From positions 1 through 15,347 of the forward strand of contig JBBEBP010000025.1 in NCBI GenBank assembly GCA_040882255.1: DNA of 15,347 nucleotides, in the 5' to 3' direction. Position numbers and translations under genes: made by a program. Below, piece after piece: positions 7,216 through 13,713 of this stretch. Below the pieces are notes generated by a model, which ran no database searches, was not told the DNA's origin, and worked only from the letters and a program-made list of their open reading frames with translations. The DNA comes from PWQG01 sp040882255 (GTDB lineage Bacteria > Pseudomonadota > Gammaproteobacteria > Pseudomonadales > Pseudohongiellaceae). Position 1 is the stretch's first letter. The number at the start of each line of letters is the position of its first letter.

Positions 7216-7872
7216 CTAGCGGTCCGCCTTGCGGGCTTTGGCACGTTGCACGGCGGCCCGGATATCCGCCTGCAGTGACTCCCGGGATCGGCCGACCGTG
7301 GCCGGTGCCGCGCCGGTTTTCCGGCCTGCCGCACGCTGTCTCTCGCGCGACTGCTTGTCTTCTTTCCAGCGCGCCAGGCGCTCGTTACGCTGCTCGTACC
7401 GCTGGCGCCAGTAGGCCGACTGCGGCGCGGTGATGGTGGCCTGCCCGTCGCCCGGCTCCACCATGTCGATGCAATCGACCGGGCAGGGGGCGATGCAGAG
7501 CTCGCAGCCCGTGCATTCGGTTTCCATGACGGTGTGCATCTGTTTCGCTGCGCCCAGGATCGCATCGGTGGGGCAGGCCTGGATGCATTTGGTGCAGCCG
7601 ATGCACTCGGCCTCCCGGACATAGGCCACCAGGCGCGGTCCCGGCTCACCGTGCCGGCGATCCAGTGGCACCACGGGGCGATCCAGCAGACGGGCCAGCG
7701 CGTCAATGGTTTCCTCGCCGCCCGGCGGGCACTTGTTGATCGCATCCCCGTTGGCGATGGCCTCCGCATAGGGGCGACAGCCGTCATACTCGCAGCGCTG
7801 GCACTGGGTCTGTGGCAGCAGCGCATCGATGGCGTCGATCAGGGACTTGTCATCGGCCGTTCTCGATACCAT
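7216..7872 (-). CDS. rnfB: Soluble RnfB-like ferredoxin with three [4Fe-4S] sites
   Basis: RnfB is the iron-sulfur subunit of the Rnf/Rsx membrane electron-transport complex. This 218-residue protein begins with the RnfB [4Fe-4S] domain, LLPQTQC..C....C...KCPPGG (C24, C27, C32, C48). Two ferredoxin motifs follow (C90-C93-C96-C100P and C120-C123-C126-C130P), then a basic, charged tail of about 65 residues. The N-terminal membrane helix of complex-bound RnfB is missing, and no other rnf gene is nearby, so it may act as a free electron carrier, perhaps for FeS-protein repair or a redox sensor (inference). The ATG at 7872 has GGAG 6 nt upstream and gives the family-like MVSRTADDKSLIDAIDALL. The frame stays open to 8205, and a second ATG at 8066 also has a ribosome-site-like AAGGA, but the extra residues look non-coding. 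It converges with the kai operon, 26 bp apart. Confidence 0.88.
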   Translation of the reverse strand: MVSRTADDKSLIDAIDALLPQTQCQRCEYDGCRPYAEAIANGDAINKCPPGGEETIDALARLLDRPVVPLDRRHGEPGPRLVAYVREAECIGCTKCIQACPTDAILGAAKQMHTVMETECTGCELCIAPCPVDCIDMVEPGDGQATITAPQSAYWRQRYEQRNERLARWKEDKQSRERQRAAGRKTGAAPATVGRSRESLQADIRAAVQRAKARKADR

Positions 7873-7906
7873 TTTATCTCCGCAAGGGTCGGCTTGCCCG
7901 GCTCGC

Positions 7907-7912
7907 ATTCTA
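7907..7912 (-). promoter_or_regulatory. Candidate -10 element for the rnfB-like gene
   Basis: On the minus strand TAGAAT (5 of 6 to TATAAT) lies 34 nt upstream of the ATG at 7872. No good -35 is found at 16-19 bp, so the call is weak. If correct, transcription would start downstream of the alternative ATG at 8066 and so favour the short form of the ferredoxin. Confidence 0.3.
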
Positions 7913-8103
7913 CCGCAGCCAAAGCGGGCTTCGACAGTTTTGTCGTCCCCGTGGCCGCAATCACTGAAGTGGGAGCTGGCGACTATACCGTCAACGTCAA
8001 CAACGAGGTCAAAGCCGGTTTCACACTCTGACCCGGAAACCGGCGCATATATGATCTTTGCGCTCATGGCGAGATCCTTACCCGCCATTCCCCTCCCCGG
8101 CGG

Positions 8104-8132
8104 ATGACGTTGCCGCCTGATTCCAGTAGAAT
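8104..8132 (+). promoter_or_regulatory. Candidate sigma70 promoter for rubredoxin-metG
   Basis: -35 ATGACG (8104-8109; 4 of 6) and -10 TAGAAT (8127-8132; 5 of 6) have 17-bp spacing. The predicted start is near 8139, leaving a leader of about 45 nt before the rubredoxin ATG. I see no terminator between rubredoxin and metG, so metG may be read from here too. Confidence 0.45.
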
Positions 8133-8185
8133 CCCGCCCCCTGAGCACTCTTAAACCCACGCATCGAATCAGCAAGCGAGACATC

Positions 8186-8353
8186 ATGAAGAAGTGGCAG
8201 TGCATCGTCTGTGGTTTTATCTACGATGAGGCGGAAGGCTGGCCGGACGACGGCATCGAGCCCGGGACCCGCTGGGAAGAGGTGCCCGAGGACTGGATGT
8301 GCCCGGAGTGTGGCGTGGGCAAGGAAGACTTCGAGATGATGGAGATCGACTGA
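8186..8353 (+). CDS. Rubredoxin
   Basis: This 55-residue small gene encodes a one-iron electron carrier of the cytoplasm. Both iron-binding knuckles are intact: CIVCGFIYD (C6, C9) and CPECGVGKEDF (C39, C42). The aromatic core of the family is present (W4, Y13, W30, W37, F49), as is the EGWPDDGIEPGT loop. The length is typical of rubredoxins. The ATG is preceded by a weak GCGAG ribosome site. It lies 94 bp before metG and diverges from the three-cluster ferredoxin gene; two small iron redox carriers back to back suggest a shared redox role (inference). Possible partners elsewhere in a cell include a rubredoxin reductase, an alkane hydroxylase or a rubrerythrin; none is in this window. Confidence 0.95.
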   Translation: MKKWQCIVCGFIYDEAEGWPDDGIEPGTRWEEVPEDWMCPECGVGKEDFEMMEID

Positions 8354-8407
8354 GCCACCGTTTATGCGGCCCCGAGCGGCCACCGTCATCAGCAGGGAAC
8401 CACCGAA

Positions 8408-8421
8408 CCGCCCCCGGGCGG
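8408..8421 (+). promoter_or_regulatory. GC-rich hairpin upstream of metG
   Basis: CCGCCC-CC-GGGCGG can form a short, strong hairpin in the 94-nt leader between rubredoxin and metG, ending about 10 nt before the metG ribosome site (AAGAGGAAA, 8432-8440). There is no T-run, so it is not an intrinsic terminator. It could affect mRNA stability or metG translation, or be chance in GC-rich DNA. Confidence 0.3.
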
Positions 8422-8447
8422 CACCCGTCACAAGAGGAAAGCACACC

Positions 8448-10532
8448 GTGTCAAAGCGTCGAATCCTGGTCACCAGCGCCCTGCCGTATGCCAACGGCCC
8501 CATTCACCTGGGCCATATACTGGAGGTCGTGCAGACCGACATCTGGGTGCGTTTCCAGCGCCTGCGCGGCAATGACTGCGTCTACGTCTGCGCCGACGAC
8601 GCCCACGGCACCGCCATCATGCTCAGTGCCGAGCGCGAGGGCATCACCCCGGAGGCCTGGATTGAGCGCATGTCCGAATCGCACCAGAAGGATTTCGCCG
8701 CCTTCGGTGTCAGCTTTGACAACTACCACTCCACGCATTCGGAAGAGAACCGGCACTACTCGGAAACCATCTACCGGGCGCTGCGGGACAACGGCATGAT
8801 TGCCACGCACACGATTCACCAGCTCTACGACCCGGAGAAAGAACTGTTCCTGGCCGACCGTTTCGTCAAGGGCACCTGCCCGAAATGCAAGGCGGAGGAG
8901 CAGTACGGTGACAACTGCGAGGTCTGCAACGCCGCCTACAGCCCCTCCGAGCTGATAGAGCCGCGCTCCACGCTGTCCGGCGCCACGCCGGTGGAGCGCG
9001 AGTCCGAGCACTACTTCTTCCGCCTGCCCGAGTTCACGGACATGCTGAACCAGTGGACGCGCAGCGGCACCCTGCAGGAGTCGGTGGCCAACAAGCTCAG
9101 CGAATGGCTGGACGCCGGCCTGCAGGAGTGGGACATAAGTCGGGACAGTCCCTATTTCGGCTTCGAGATACCGGATGCGCCGGGCAAGTACTTCTACGTC
9201 TGGCTGGACGCGCCCATCGGCTACATGGCGAGTTTCCGCAACTACTGCGACCGCACCGGCACCGACTTCGATGCCTACTGGAAGCCGGGCCATGATACCG
9301 AGCTGTATCATTTTATCGGCAAGGACATCATCAACTTCCACACCCTGTTCTGGCCCGCCATGCTGCAGAACGCCGGCTACCGCACGCCGACGGCGGTGAA
9401 TGTGCACGGTTTCATGACGGTCAATGGCAAGAAAATGTCCAAGTCACGCGGCACCTTCATCAATGCCGGCACTTATCTGGAACACCTGGATCCCGAGTAC
9501 CTGCGCTATTACCTGGCCTCCCGAATGGGCAGCGGCGTCGAGGACCTGGACCTGAGCCTGGACGACTTCATCAGCCGGGTGAACTCGGACCTGGTGGGCA
9601 AGGTGGTGAACATCGCCAGTCGCTGCGCCGGCTTCATCAGGAAAGGCTTCAACGGCGAGCTGTCACGGCAGTGCAGTGAACCGCAGCTGGTCGGCGAGTT
9701 TCAGCAGGCGGCCGGGGAGATTGCTGCCCATTACGAGAAGCGCGAGTACAGCCGGGCCGTGCGCCGCATCATGGCGCTGGCCGACCGCGCCAACCAGTAC
9801 ATCGCCGAGCAGGAGCCGTGGGTGCTGGCCAAAACCGACAAGCAGGATCCGCGCATCCAGGCGGTCTGCAGCACCGGCATCAACCTGTTCCGGTTGCTGA
9901 TGATCTATCTCAAGCCGGTATTGCCCGGCATGGCCGAACGCGCCGAGGCCTTCCTGCAGGTCGACCCCCTGGTCTGGGCCGATGCCGACAGCGTGTTGGA
10001 AGGACACAGCATCGGCAAGTTCAAGCCGTTGATCACCCGCATCGAGCCGGAGCGGGTCGAGGCCATGATCGAGGCGGGCCGGGTGGAGGCCGCCGGGTCG
10101 ACCGCCGGCCGGGACGCAGCGCAGGATGCCGGCTCCGGTGTCGCGCCGTCCGATGCCGGGTCACCGCTCGCGGAGGAGCCGCTGCAGGACGAGATCGAGT
10201 TTCCGGCCTTTGCCGCCGTGGACCTGCGCGTGGCCCGCATCGTCGAAGCTGCCTATGTGGAAGGCGCCGACAAGCTGCTGCGCCTGATGCTGGACCTGGG
10301 CGCCGGCGGGGACGGCCAGCCGGTGACCCGCCAGGTGTTCTCCGGCATCCGCTCGGCCTATGCGCCGGAAGACCTGCAAGGGCGGCTGACCGTGCTGGTT
10401 GCCAATCTCAAGCCGCGCAAGATGAAGTTTGGTGTCTCGGAGGGCATGGTGCTGGCCGCCGGCCCAGGCGGCAAGGACATCTGGCTGCTGGAACCGGACC
10501 AGGGCGCACAACCGGGCATGCGCATCCTGTGA
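8448..10532 (+). CDS. metG: Methionyl-tRNA synthetase
   Basis: MetRS charges initiator and elongator tRNA-Met with methionine in the cytoplasm. The 694-residue product is the long bacterial form. It carries the class I HIGH-type motif HLGH (20-23), a CP1 zinc knuckle with four cysteines (C144, C147, C157, C160), the WLDAPIGYM active-site segment, and KMSKS (329-333). A helical anticodon-binding domain follows. After an Ala/Gly-rich linker (about 545-580) comes a C-terminal tRNA-binding domain (about 582-694; DLRVARIVEA, NLKPRKMKFG) used for dimerisation and tRNA binding. The GTG at 8448 is chosen because AAGAGGAAA lies just upstream and the protein then starts MSKRRILVTSALPYANG as in the family; the frame is open back to 8364, but that extension is not family-like. 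Confidence 0.97.
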   Translation: MSKRRILVTSALPYANGPIHLGHILEVVQTDIWVRFQRLRGNDCVYVCADDAHGTAIMLSAEREGITPEAWIERMSESHQKDFAAFGVSFDNYHSTHSEENRHYSETIYRALRDNGMIATHTIHQLYDPEKELFLADRFVKGTCPKCKAEEQYGDNCEVCNAAYSPSELIEPRSTLSGATPVERESEHYFFRLPEFTDMLNQWTRSGTLQESVANKLSEWLDAGLQEWDISRDSPYFGFEIPDAPGKYFYVWLDAPIGYMASFRNYCDRTGTDFDAYWKPGHDTELYHFIGKDIINFHTLFWPAMLQNAGYRTPTAVNVHGFMTVNGKKMSKSRGTFINAGTYLEHLDPEYLRYYLASRMGSGVEDLDLSLDDFISRVNSDLVGKVVNIASRCAGFIRKGFNGELSRQCSEPQLVGEFQQAAGEIAAHYEKREYSRAVRRIMALADRANQYIAEQEPWVLAKTDKQDPRIQAVCSTGINLFRLLMIYLKPVLPGMAERAEAFLQVDPLVWADADSVLEGHSIGKFKPLITRIEPERVEAMIEAGRVEAAGSTAGRDAAQDAGSGVAPSDAGSPLAEEPLQDEIEFPAFAAVDLRVARIVEAAYVEGADKLLRLMLDLGAGGDGQPVTRQVFSGIRSAYAPEDLQGRLTVLVANLKPRKMKFGVSEGMVLAAGPGGKDIWLLEPDQGAQPGMRIL

Positions 10533-10561
10533 CAGCGTGTGCCGGTGATCCTGCCGGTGAA

Positions 10562-10590
10562 TTGACGCGTAGCGGCACTTGCGGTTTACT
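10562..10590 (+). promoter_or_regulatory. Candidate sigma70 promoter for the serine protease gene
   Basis: -35 TTGACG (10562-10567; 5 of 6) and -10 TTTACT (10585-10590; 4 of 6) are spaced by 17 bp, in the 117-bp gap between metG and the protease gene. The leader would be about 50 nt and start just before the hairpin at 10601-10615. Confidence 0.5.
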
Positions 10591-10600
10591 GGCTGACTGT

Positions 10601-10615
10601 CCTGCCGGGGGCAGG
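10601..10615 (+). promoter_or_regulatory. Hairpin in the protease gene leader
   Basis: CCTGCC-GGG-GGCAGG forms a perfect 6-bp stem with a 3-nt loop at the predicted 5' end of the protease transcript. No T-tract follows, so it is not a clear terminator of metG. A 5' hairpin can protect an mRNA from degradation; that role here is inference. Confidence 0.3.
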
Positions 10616-10649
10616 CCACAGACAATAATAACCACGATAAGGATCGCTG

Positions 10650-12269
10650 ATGTCCGTAGTATCGCATCGGTCGCGTTTGCCGCGCACCACCTCCGCCCTG
10701 GCGCTTTGCCGTGCCTTCACTATTGCCCCGCTGTTGTTCCTGCTGGCGAGCACCTCCGTGGCCGCCCAGCCCAGCGAGCCGGGTCCGTCGGTCGATCAGC
10801 AACAGGGAGCGGCGCCAGCGCCCACACCCGCAGTGCCGGTGGGCGGCGACGATATCACCGAGTCGGCGCGCCAGGTGGAGAACTCCATCGTCAAGATCTA
10901 CACGACCTCGGCCACCCCCGACTACTTCACGCCGTGGCGGCTGATGAACCCCAGCCAGAGCACCGGCTCCGGTTCGCTGATCAGCGGCCAGCGTATTCTG
11001 ACCAACGCGCATGTGGTCGCTGATGCCAGCTATGTGCAGGTCCAGCGCCATAATGACCCCCAGCGCCACGTGGCCGAAGTGCTGTTCGTCTCCCATGCCT
11101 CGGACCTGGCGCTGCTGCGCGTGACGGACGAGACGTTCTTCGAGGGCATGGAGCCGCTGGAGATCGGCCAGCTGCCGGAGCCGCATACCGAGGTCAATGT
11201 GTTCGGCTTCCCGGTCGGGGGACGCACCCTCAGCATCACCCGCGGCATCCTGTCCCGGGTCGAGCACCAGATGTACGCCCATTCCGGCGAGTACCTGCTG
11301 GCCGGCCAGATCGATGCCGCCATCAACCCGGGCAATAGTGGCGGGCCGGTCGTGGTGGACGGGCAGATCGCCGGCGTGGTCATGCAGTCCGCCGGCAGCG
11401 GCCGCACCGAGGCGCTGGGCTATTTTGTACCGCCGGACATCATCCGTCACATGCTGGCCGATGCCTCCAACGAGCAGTACGACGGCTTCCCGGACCTTGG
11501 CTTTCGCACCCAGGAGCTGGAGAGTCCGGCCGCCCGCCGGGCTTTCGGGTTGAGCGAAGACCAGAGCGGCGTGCTGGTCATCAAGGTATTCGAGAACTCC
11601 CCGGCCTGGGGCCGCCTCAGGGAAAATGACGTGCTGGTGGGCATCGACGGCTTCGATGTCGCCGGTGATGGCAGCATCCAGTTGAACGACGATGTGCAGA
11701 CCAACTACAAGCACGCTATCGACATGCGCCAGATCGGCGAACAGATCGACCTGACCGTGGCCCGCAAGGGTGTGGAACAGTCCTTGTCCCTGATGGCGCG
11801 GCGCCGCGAGGACAGCTATACCCTGGTGCGCCCCGAGGCATTCGACGAGACCCCGGAATACCGCATCTACGGCGGGATCGTGTTTGTGCCGTTGAACATG
11901 AACCTGATCAAGCGCTGGGGCAATGACTGGGCCCGCAACGCGCCGGTGGACTTCCTCAATGCCCGCCAGGAGTGGGCCACGCCGGAGCGGCGAGAGGCCG
12001 TGGTGGCCCTGCAGGTATTGGCCTCCGATGTGAACCTCGGCTACCACGACCTGCGCAACTGGATCGTGAATACGGTCAATGGCGTCCAGGTGCGCGATTT
12101 TCAGCATTTCGCCGCCTTGCTGCGCGACAACGAAGCCGAGTTCGTGACCTTCCGCAATGATTCCGGTTACCAGGTGGTGGTCAACCACGCCGAAGCCCGG
12201 GAGTCCGAGGAGCGGGTTTTGTCGCGCTACCGCGTGCCGGCGCCGCGGTCGGAGGGGCTGCTGGAGTAA
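10650..12269 (+). CDS. Periplasmic trypsin-like serine protease with PDZ region (DegP/Deg9-like)
   Basis: The 539-residue protein has a signal peptide (hydrophobic stretch about 22-36, predicted cleavage near residue 39 at SVAA|QPS). A Pro/Gln-rich spacer and a chymotrypsin-fold protease domain (about 65-265) follow. The catalytic triad is readable: H121 in LTNAHVV, D152 in ASDLALLRV and S230 in NPGNSGGPV. A PDZ-like domain spans about 270-370 (SGVLVIKVFENSPAW, NDVLVGIDGFDV), and a further C-terminal domain of about 165 residues (YRIYGGIVFVPLN; LGYHDLRNWIVNTVNG) is arranged as in the Deg9-like proteases rather than DegP/DegS. Such enzymes degrade misfolded envelope proteins; the substrate here is unknown. 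AAGGA lies 6 nt before the ATG. The gene sits between metG and dcd, has its own candidate promoter, and is followed by a very large hairpin. Confidence 0.92.
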   Translation: MSVVSHRSRLPRTTSALALCRAFTIAPLLFLLASTSVAAQPSEPGPSVDQQQGAAPAPTPAVPVGGDDITESARQVENSIVKIYTTSATPDYFTPWRLMNPSQSTGSGSLISGQRILTNAHVVADASYVQVQRHNDPQRHVAEVLFVSHASDLALLRVTDETFFEGMEPLEIGQLPEPHTEVNVFGFPVGGRTLSITRGILSRVEHQMYAHSGEYLLAGQIDAAINPGNSGGPVVVDGQIAGVVMQSAGSGRTEALGYFVPPDIIRHMLADASNEQYDGFPDLGFRTQELESPAARRAFGLSEDQSGVLVIKVFENSPAWGRLRENDVLVGIDGFDVAGDGSIQLNDDVQTNYKHAIDMRQIGEQIDLTVARKGVEQSLSLMARRREDSYTLVRPEAFDETPEYRIYGGIVFVPLNMNLIKRWGNDWARNAPVDFLNARQEWATPERREAVVALQVLASDVNLGYHDLRNWIVNTVNGVQVRDFQHFAALLRDNEAEFVTFRNDSGYQVVVNHAEARESEERVLSRYRVPAPRSEGLLE

Positions 12270-12281
12270 AACCGGGGGAAG

Positions 12282-12388
12282 AATCCGGGGAAAGAAAAAA
12301 AATCCGGGACAGTCCCGGTTTTCCTAAAACCGGGACTGTCCCGGATTTTTTTTCTTTCCCCGGATTTTTCTTTTCTTTCCCCGGATTT
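12282..12388. repeat. REP-like palindrome with a perfect 41-bp stem, possible bidirectional terminator
   Basis: Positions 12282-12322 and 12326-12366 are perfect inverted repeats of 41 bp with a 3-nt loop (CCT). Each arm holds one core, GGGACAGTCCC (12306-12316) and GGGACTGTCCC (12332-12342), plus an A8/T8 tract and the block AATCCGGGGAAAG. A further inverted copy of that block follows at 12375-12388. It starts 12 nt after the protease stop codon and is followed by T-rich sequence, so it would probably end transcription both ways or block 3' exonucleases. The paired, mirrored units resemble two REP elements arranged as a BIME. Confidence 0.9.
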
Positions 12389-12405
12389 GCTGTTTGCAGT
12401 ATGAT
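12377..12405 (+). promoter_or_regulatory. Weak candidate promoter for dcd-ccm
   Basis: A -10 TATGAT (12400-12405; 5 of 6) lies 35 nt before the dcd ATG, with only a poor -35 (TTCCCC, 12377-12382) at 17 bp. The upstream half falls in the repeat element. A promoter is expected here because the large hairpin should cut dcd off from upstream transcription. Confidence 0.28.
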
Positions 12406-12440
12406 GCCTCGCTTCAAAGCCTGAATGACGGAACAGCAGA

Positions 12441-13010
12441 ATGAGTATTAAATCGGACAAGTGGATTCGCCGGATGGCCGCCGAGCAGGGCATGATCGAG
12501 CCCTTCGAGCCCGGCCAGGTGCGGCACGTCGACGGGCGCCAGGTGATCTCCTATGGGACGTCCAGTTACGGGTACGACGTGCGCTGCGCTTCCGAGTTCA
12601 AGATCTTCACCAACGTGCATACCTCGGCGGTGGTCGATCCCAAGAATTTCGACGAAAGCAGCTTTGTCGGCATCGACGAGCCGGTCTGCATCATCCCTCC
12701 CAATTCCTTCGCCCTGGCGCGCACGGTGGAGTACTTCCGTATTCCCAGTGATGTCCTCACCGTCTGCCTGGGCAAGTCCACCTACGCGCGCTGCGGCATC
12801 ATCGTCAACGTGACGCCGCTGGAGCCGGAATGGGAGGGGCACGTCACCCTGGAGTTTTCCAACACCACGCCGCTGCCCGCCAAGATCTACGCCAACGAAG
12901 GCGTTGCCCAGATGCTGTTCTACCAGTCCGATGAGCAGTGTGAAGTCACCTACAAGCAGCGCGGTGGCAAGTACATGGGCCAGCGCGGCGTCACCCCGCC
13001 GCGGGCATGA
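12441..13010 (+). CDS. dcd: dCTP deaminase
   Basis: Dcd converts dCTP to dUTP and ammonia, feeding dTTP synthesis through dUTPase and thymidylate synthase. The 189-residue product has the normal length. It shows YGTSSYGYDVR, the substrate-binding loop GKSTYARCGIIVNVTPLEP, and the catalytic Glu in GHVTLEFSN at residue 138, the number of the catalytic Glu in the E. coli enzyme. The C-terminus contains YANEGVAQMLFY and KYMGQRGVTPPRA, as in the family. Its stop overlaps the ccmA start (ATGA, 13007-13010), so the two are translationally coupled although metabolically unrelated. Confidence 0.97.
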   Translation: MSIKSDKWIRRMAAEQGMIEPFEPGQVRHVDGRQVISYGTSSYGYDVRCASEFKIFTNVHTSAVVDPKNFDESSFVGIDEPVCIIPPNSFALARTVEYFRIPSDVLTVCLGKSTYARCGIIVNVTPLEPEWEGHVTLEFSNTTPLPAKIYANEGVAQMLFYQSDEQCEVTYKQRGGKYMGQRGVTPPRA

Positions 13011-13681
13011 CGGTGGAGCCACACACCGGGCCGGCGGCTGGCGCACCGCTGTTGCAGGCCCGCGATCTGTTCTGCGAGCGCGACGAGCGGGTGCTGTTCT
13101 CCGGGCTCGATTTCTCCCTGCACGCCGGCGAGCTGATGCAGGTGGCCGGCAGCAACGGCAGCGGCAAGACCACCCTGATGCGCATTCTCTGCGGCCTCAA
13201 CAGCCTGTGGGAAGGCGAGCTGTTCTGGCAGGGCCAGCCGCTGCACGAACAGCGCGAGATCTTCCTGGCCTCGCTGCTCTATATCGGTCACCGCGTGGGT
13301 GTGAACCGCATTCTCAGCCCGCGCGAGAACCTGCGCTGGAGCTGTGCCCTGCAGGGTGGCCTGGACGAGCGTCGCATCGAACGGGCACTGGAGCAGGTCG
13401 GCCTGGCCGGCTATGACGACATCCCCTGCCACAACCTTTCCGCCGGCCAGCACCAGCGGGTTGCCCTGGCGCGGCTCTACCTGATCGACGTGCCGCTGTG
13501 GATCCTCGACGAACCCTTCACCACCCTGGACGTGGACGGTGTGCGCGCCCTGGAGCAGCACCTGGCGGCGCATACGGAGCGGGGCGGGTCCGTGATGGTC
13601 ACCACCCACCACGCCCTCAACGTGCCCTGCGACATCACCCGCCTGGACCTGGACCACCAGAAAGAGGGACTGTCTCCATGA
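13007..13681 (+). CDS. ccmA: Heme exporter ATP-binding protein CcmA
   Basis: CcmA is the ATPase of the CcmABCD complex, which releases heme-loaded CcmE for cytochrome c maturation (system I). The 224-residue protein has Walker A GSNGSGKT (48-55), the ABC signature in the CcmA form LSAGQ (144-148), Walker B LWILDEP (D168, E169) and a switch histidine in VTTHHALN. The start ATG overlaps the dcd stop. The last residues, QKEGLSP, are encoded by the first unit of a REP-like repeat, and the stop overlaps the ccmB ATG (13678-13681), so the repeat lies across a coupled gene junction. Confidence 0.96.
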   Translation: MTVEPHTGPAAGAPLLQARDLFCERDERVLFSGLDFSLHAGELMQVAGSNGSGKTTLMRILCGLNSLWEGELFWQGQPLHEQREIFLASLLYIGHRVGVNRILSPRENLRWSCALQGGLDERRIERALEQVGLAGYDDIPCHNLSAGQHQRVALARLYLIDVPLWILDEPFTTLDVDGVRALEQHLAAHTERGGSVMVTTHHALNVPCDITRLDLDHQKEGLSP

Positions 13682-13713
13682 GAGAAGAAAAAAGAGGGAC
13701 AGTCCCGGTTTTT
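13661..13713. repeat. REP-like repeat pair across the ccmA/ccmB junction
   Basis: Two units share AAAGAGGGAC. The first (13661-13677) has the degenerate core GGGACTGTCTC (13666-13676); the second (13688-13713) has the exact core GGGACAGTCCC (13696-13706) followed by GGTTTTTC. GGGACTGTC (13666-13674) can pair with GACAGTCCC (13698-13706) in a 9-bp stem, placing the ccmB ATG (13678) in the loop. The repeat is translated in both genes. Confidence 0.85.

Larger units (their letters stand above)
7873..8185. other. Divergent intergenic region between rnfB-like gene and rubredoxin
   Basis: These 313 bases separate the minus-strand ferredoxin gene from the plus-strand rubredoxin gene. Candidate promoters face outward on both sides (7907-7912 and 8104-8132). 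In between, a plus-strand frame ending at 8031 reads protein-like near its end (PVAAITEVGAGDYTVNVNNE), while the minus strand is open in frame with the ferredoxin. Neither has family resemblance I recognise, and the third-codon-position GC (by my rough count about 54% on minus, 67% on plus) is below what the neighbours show. It may be a remnant of a lost gene. Confidence 0.5.

Noticed and set aside
9142..9152. Exact GGGACAGTCCC core inside metG
   Set aside because: It encodes part of the conserved MetRS segment RDSPYFGF and lacks the A/T or CCGG flanks of the repeat family, so it is most likely chance codon use rather than an inserted REP element.
10161..12188. 675-codon minus-strand frame antisense to the protease gene and the metG 3' end
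   Set aside because: Long antisense frames are expected in DNA with high third-position GC. The plus strand carries intact catalytic motifs for two known proteins.
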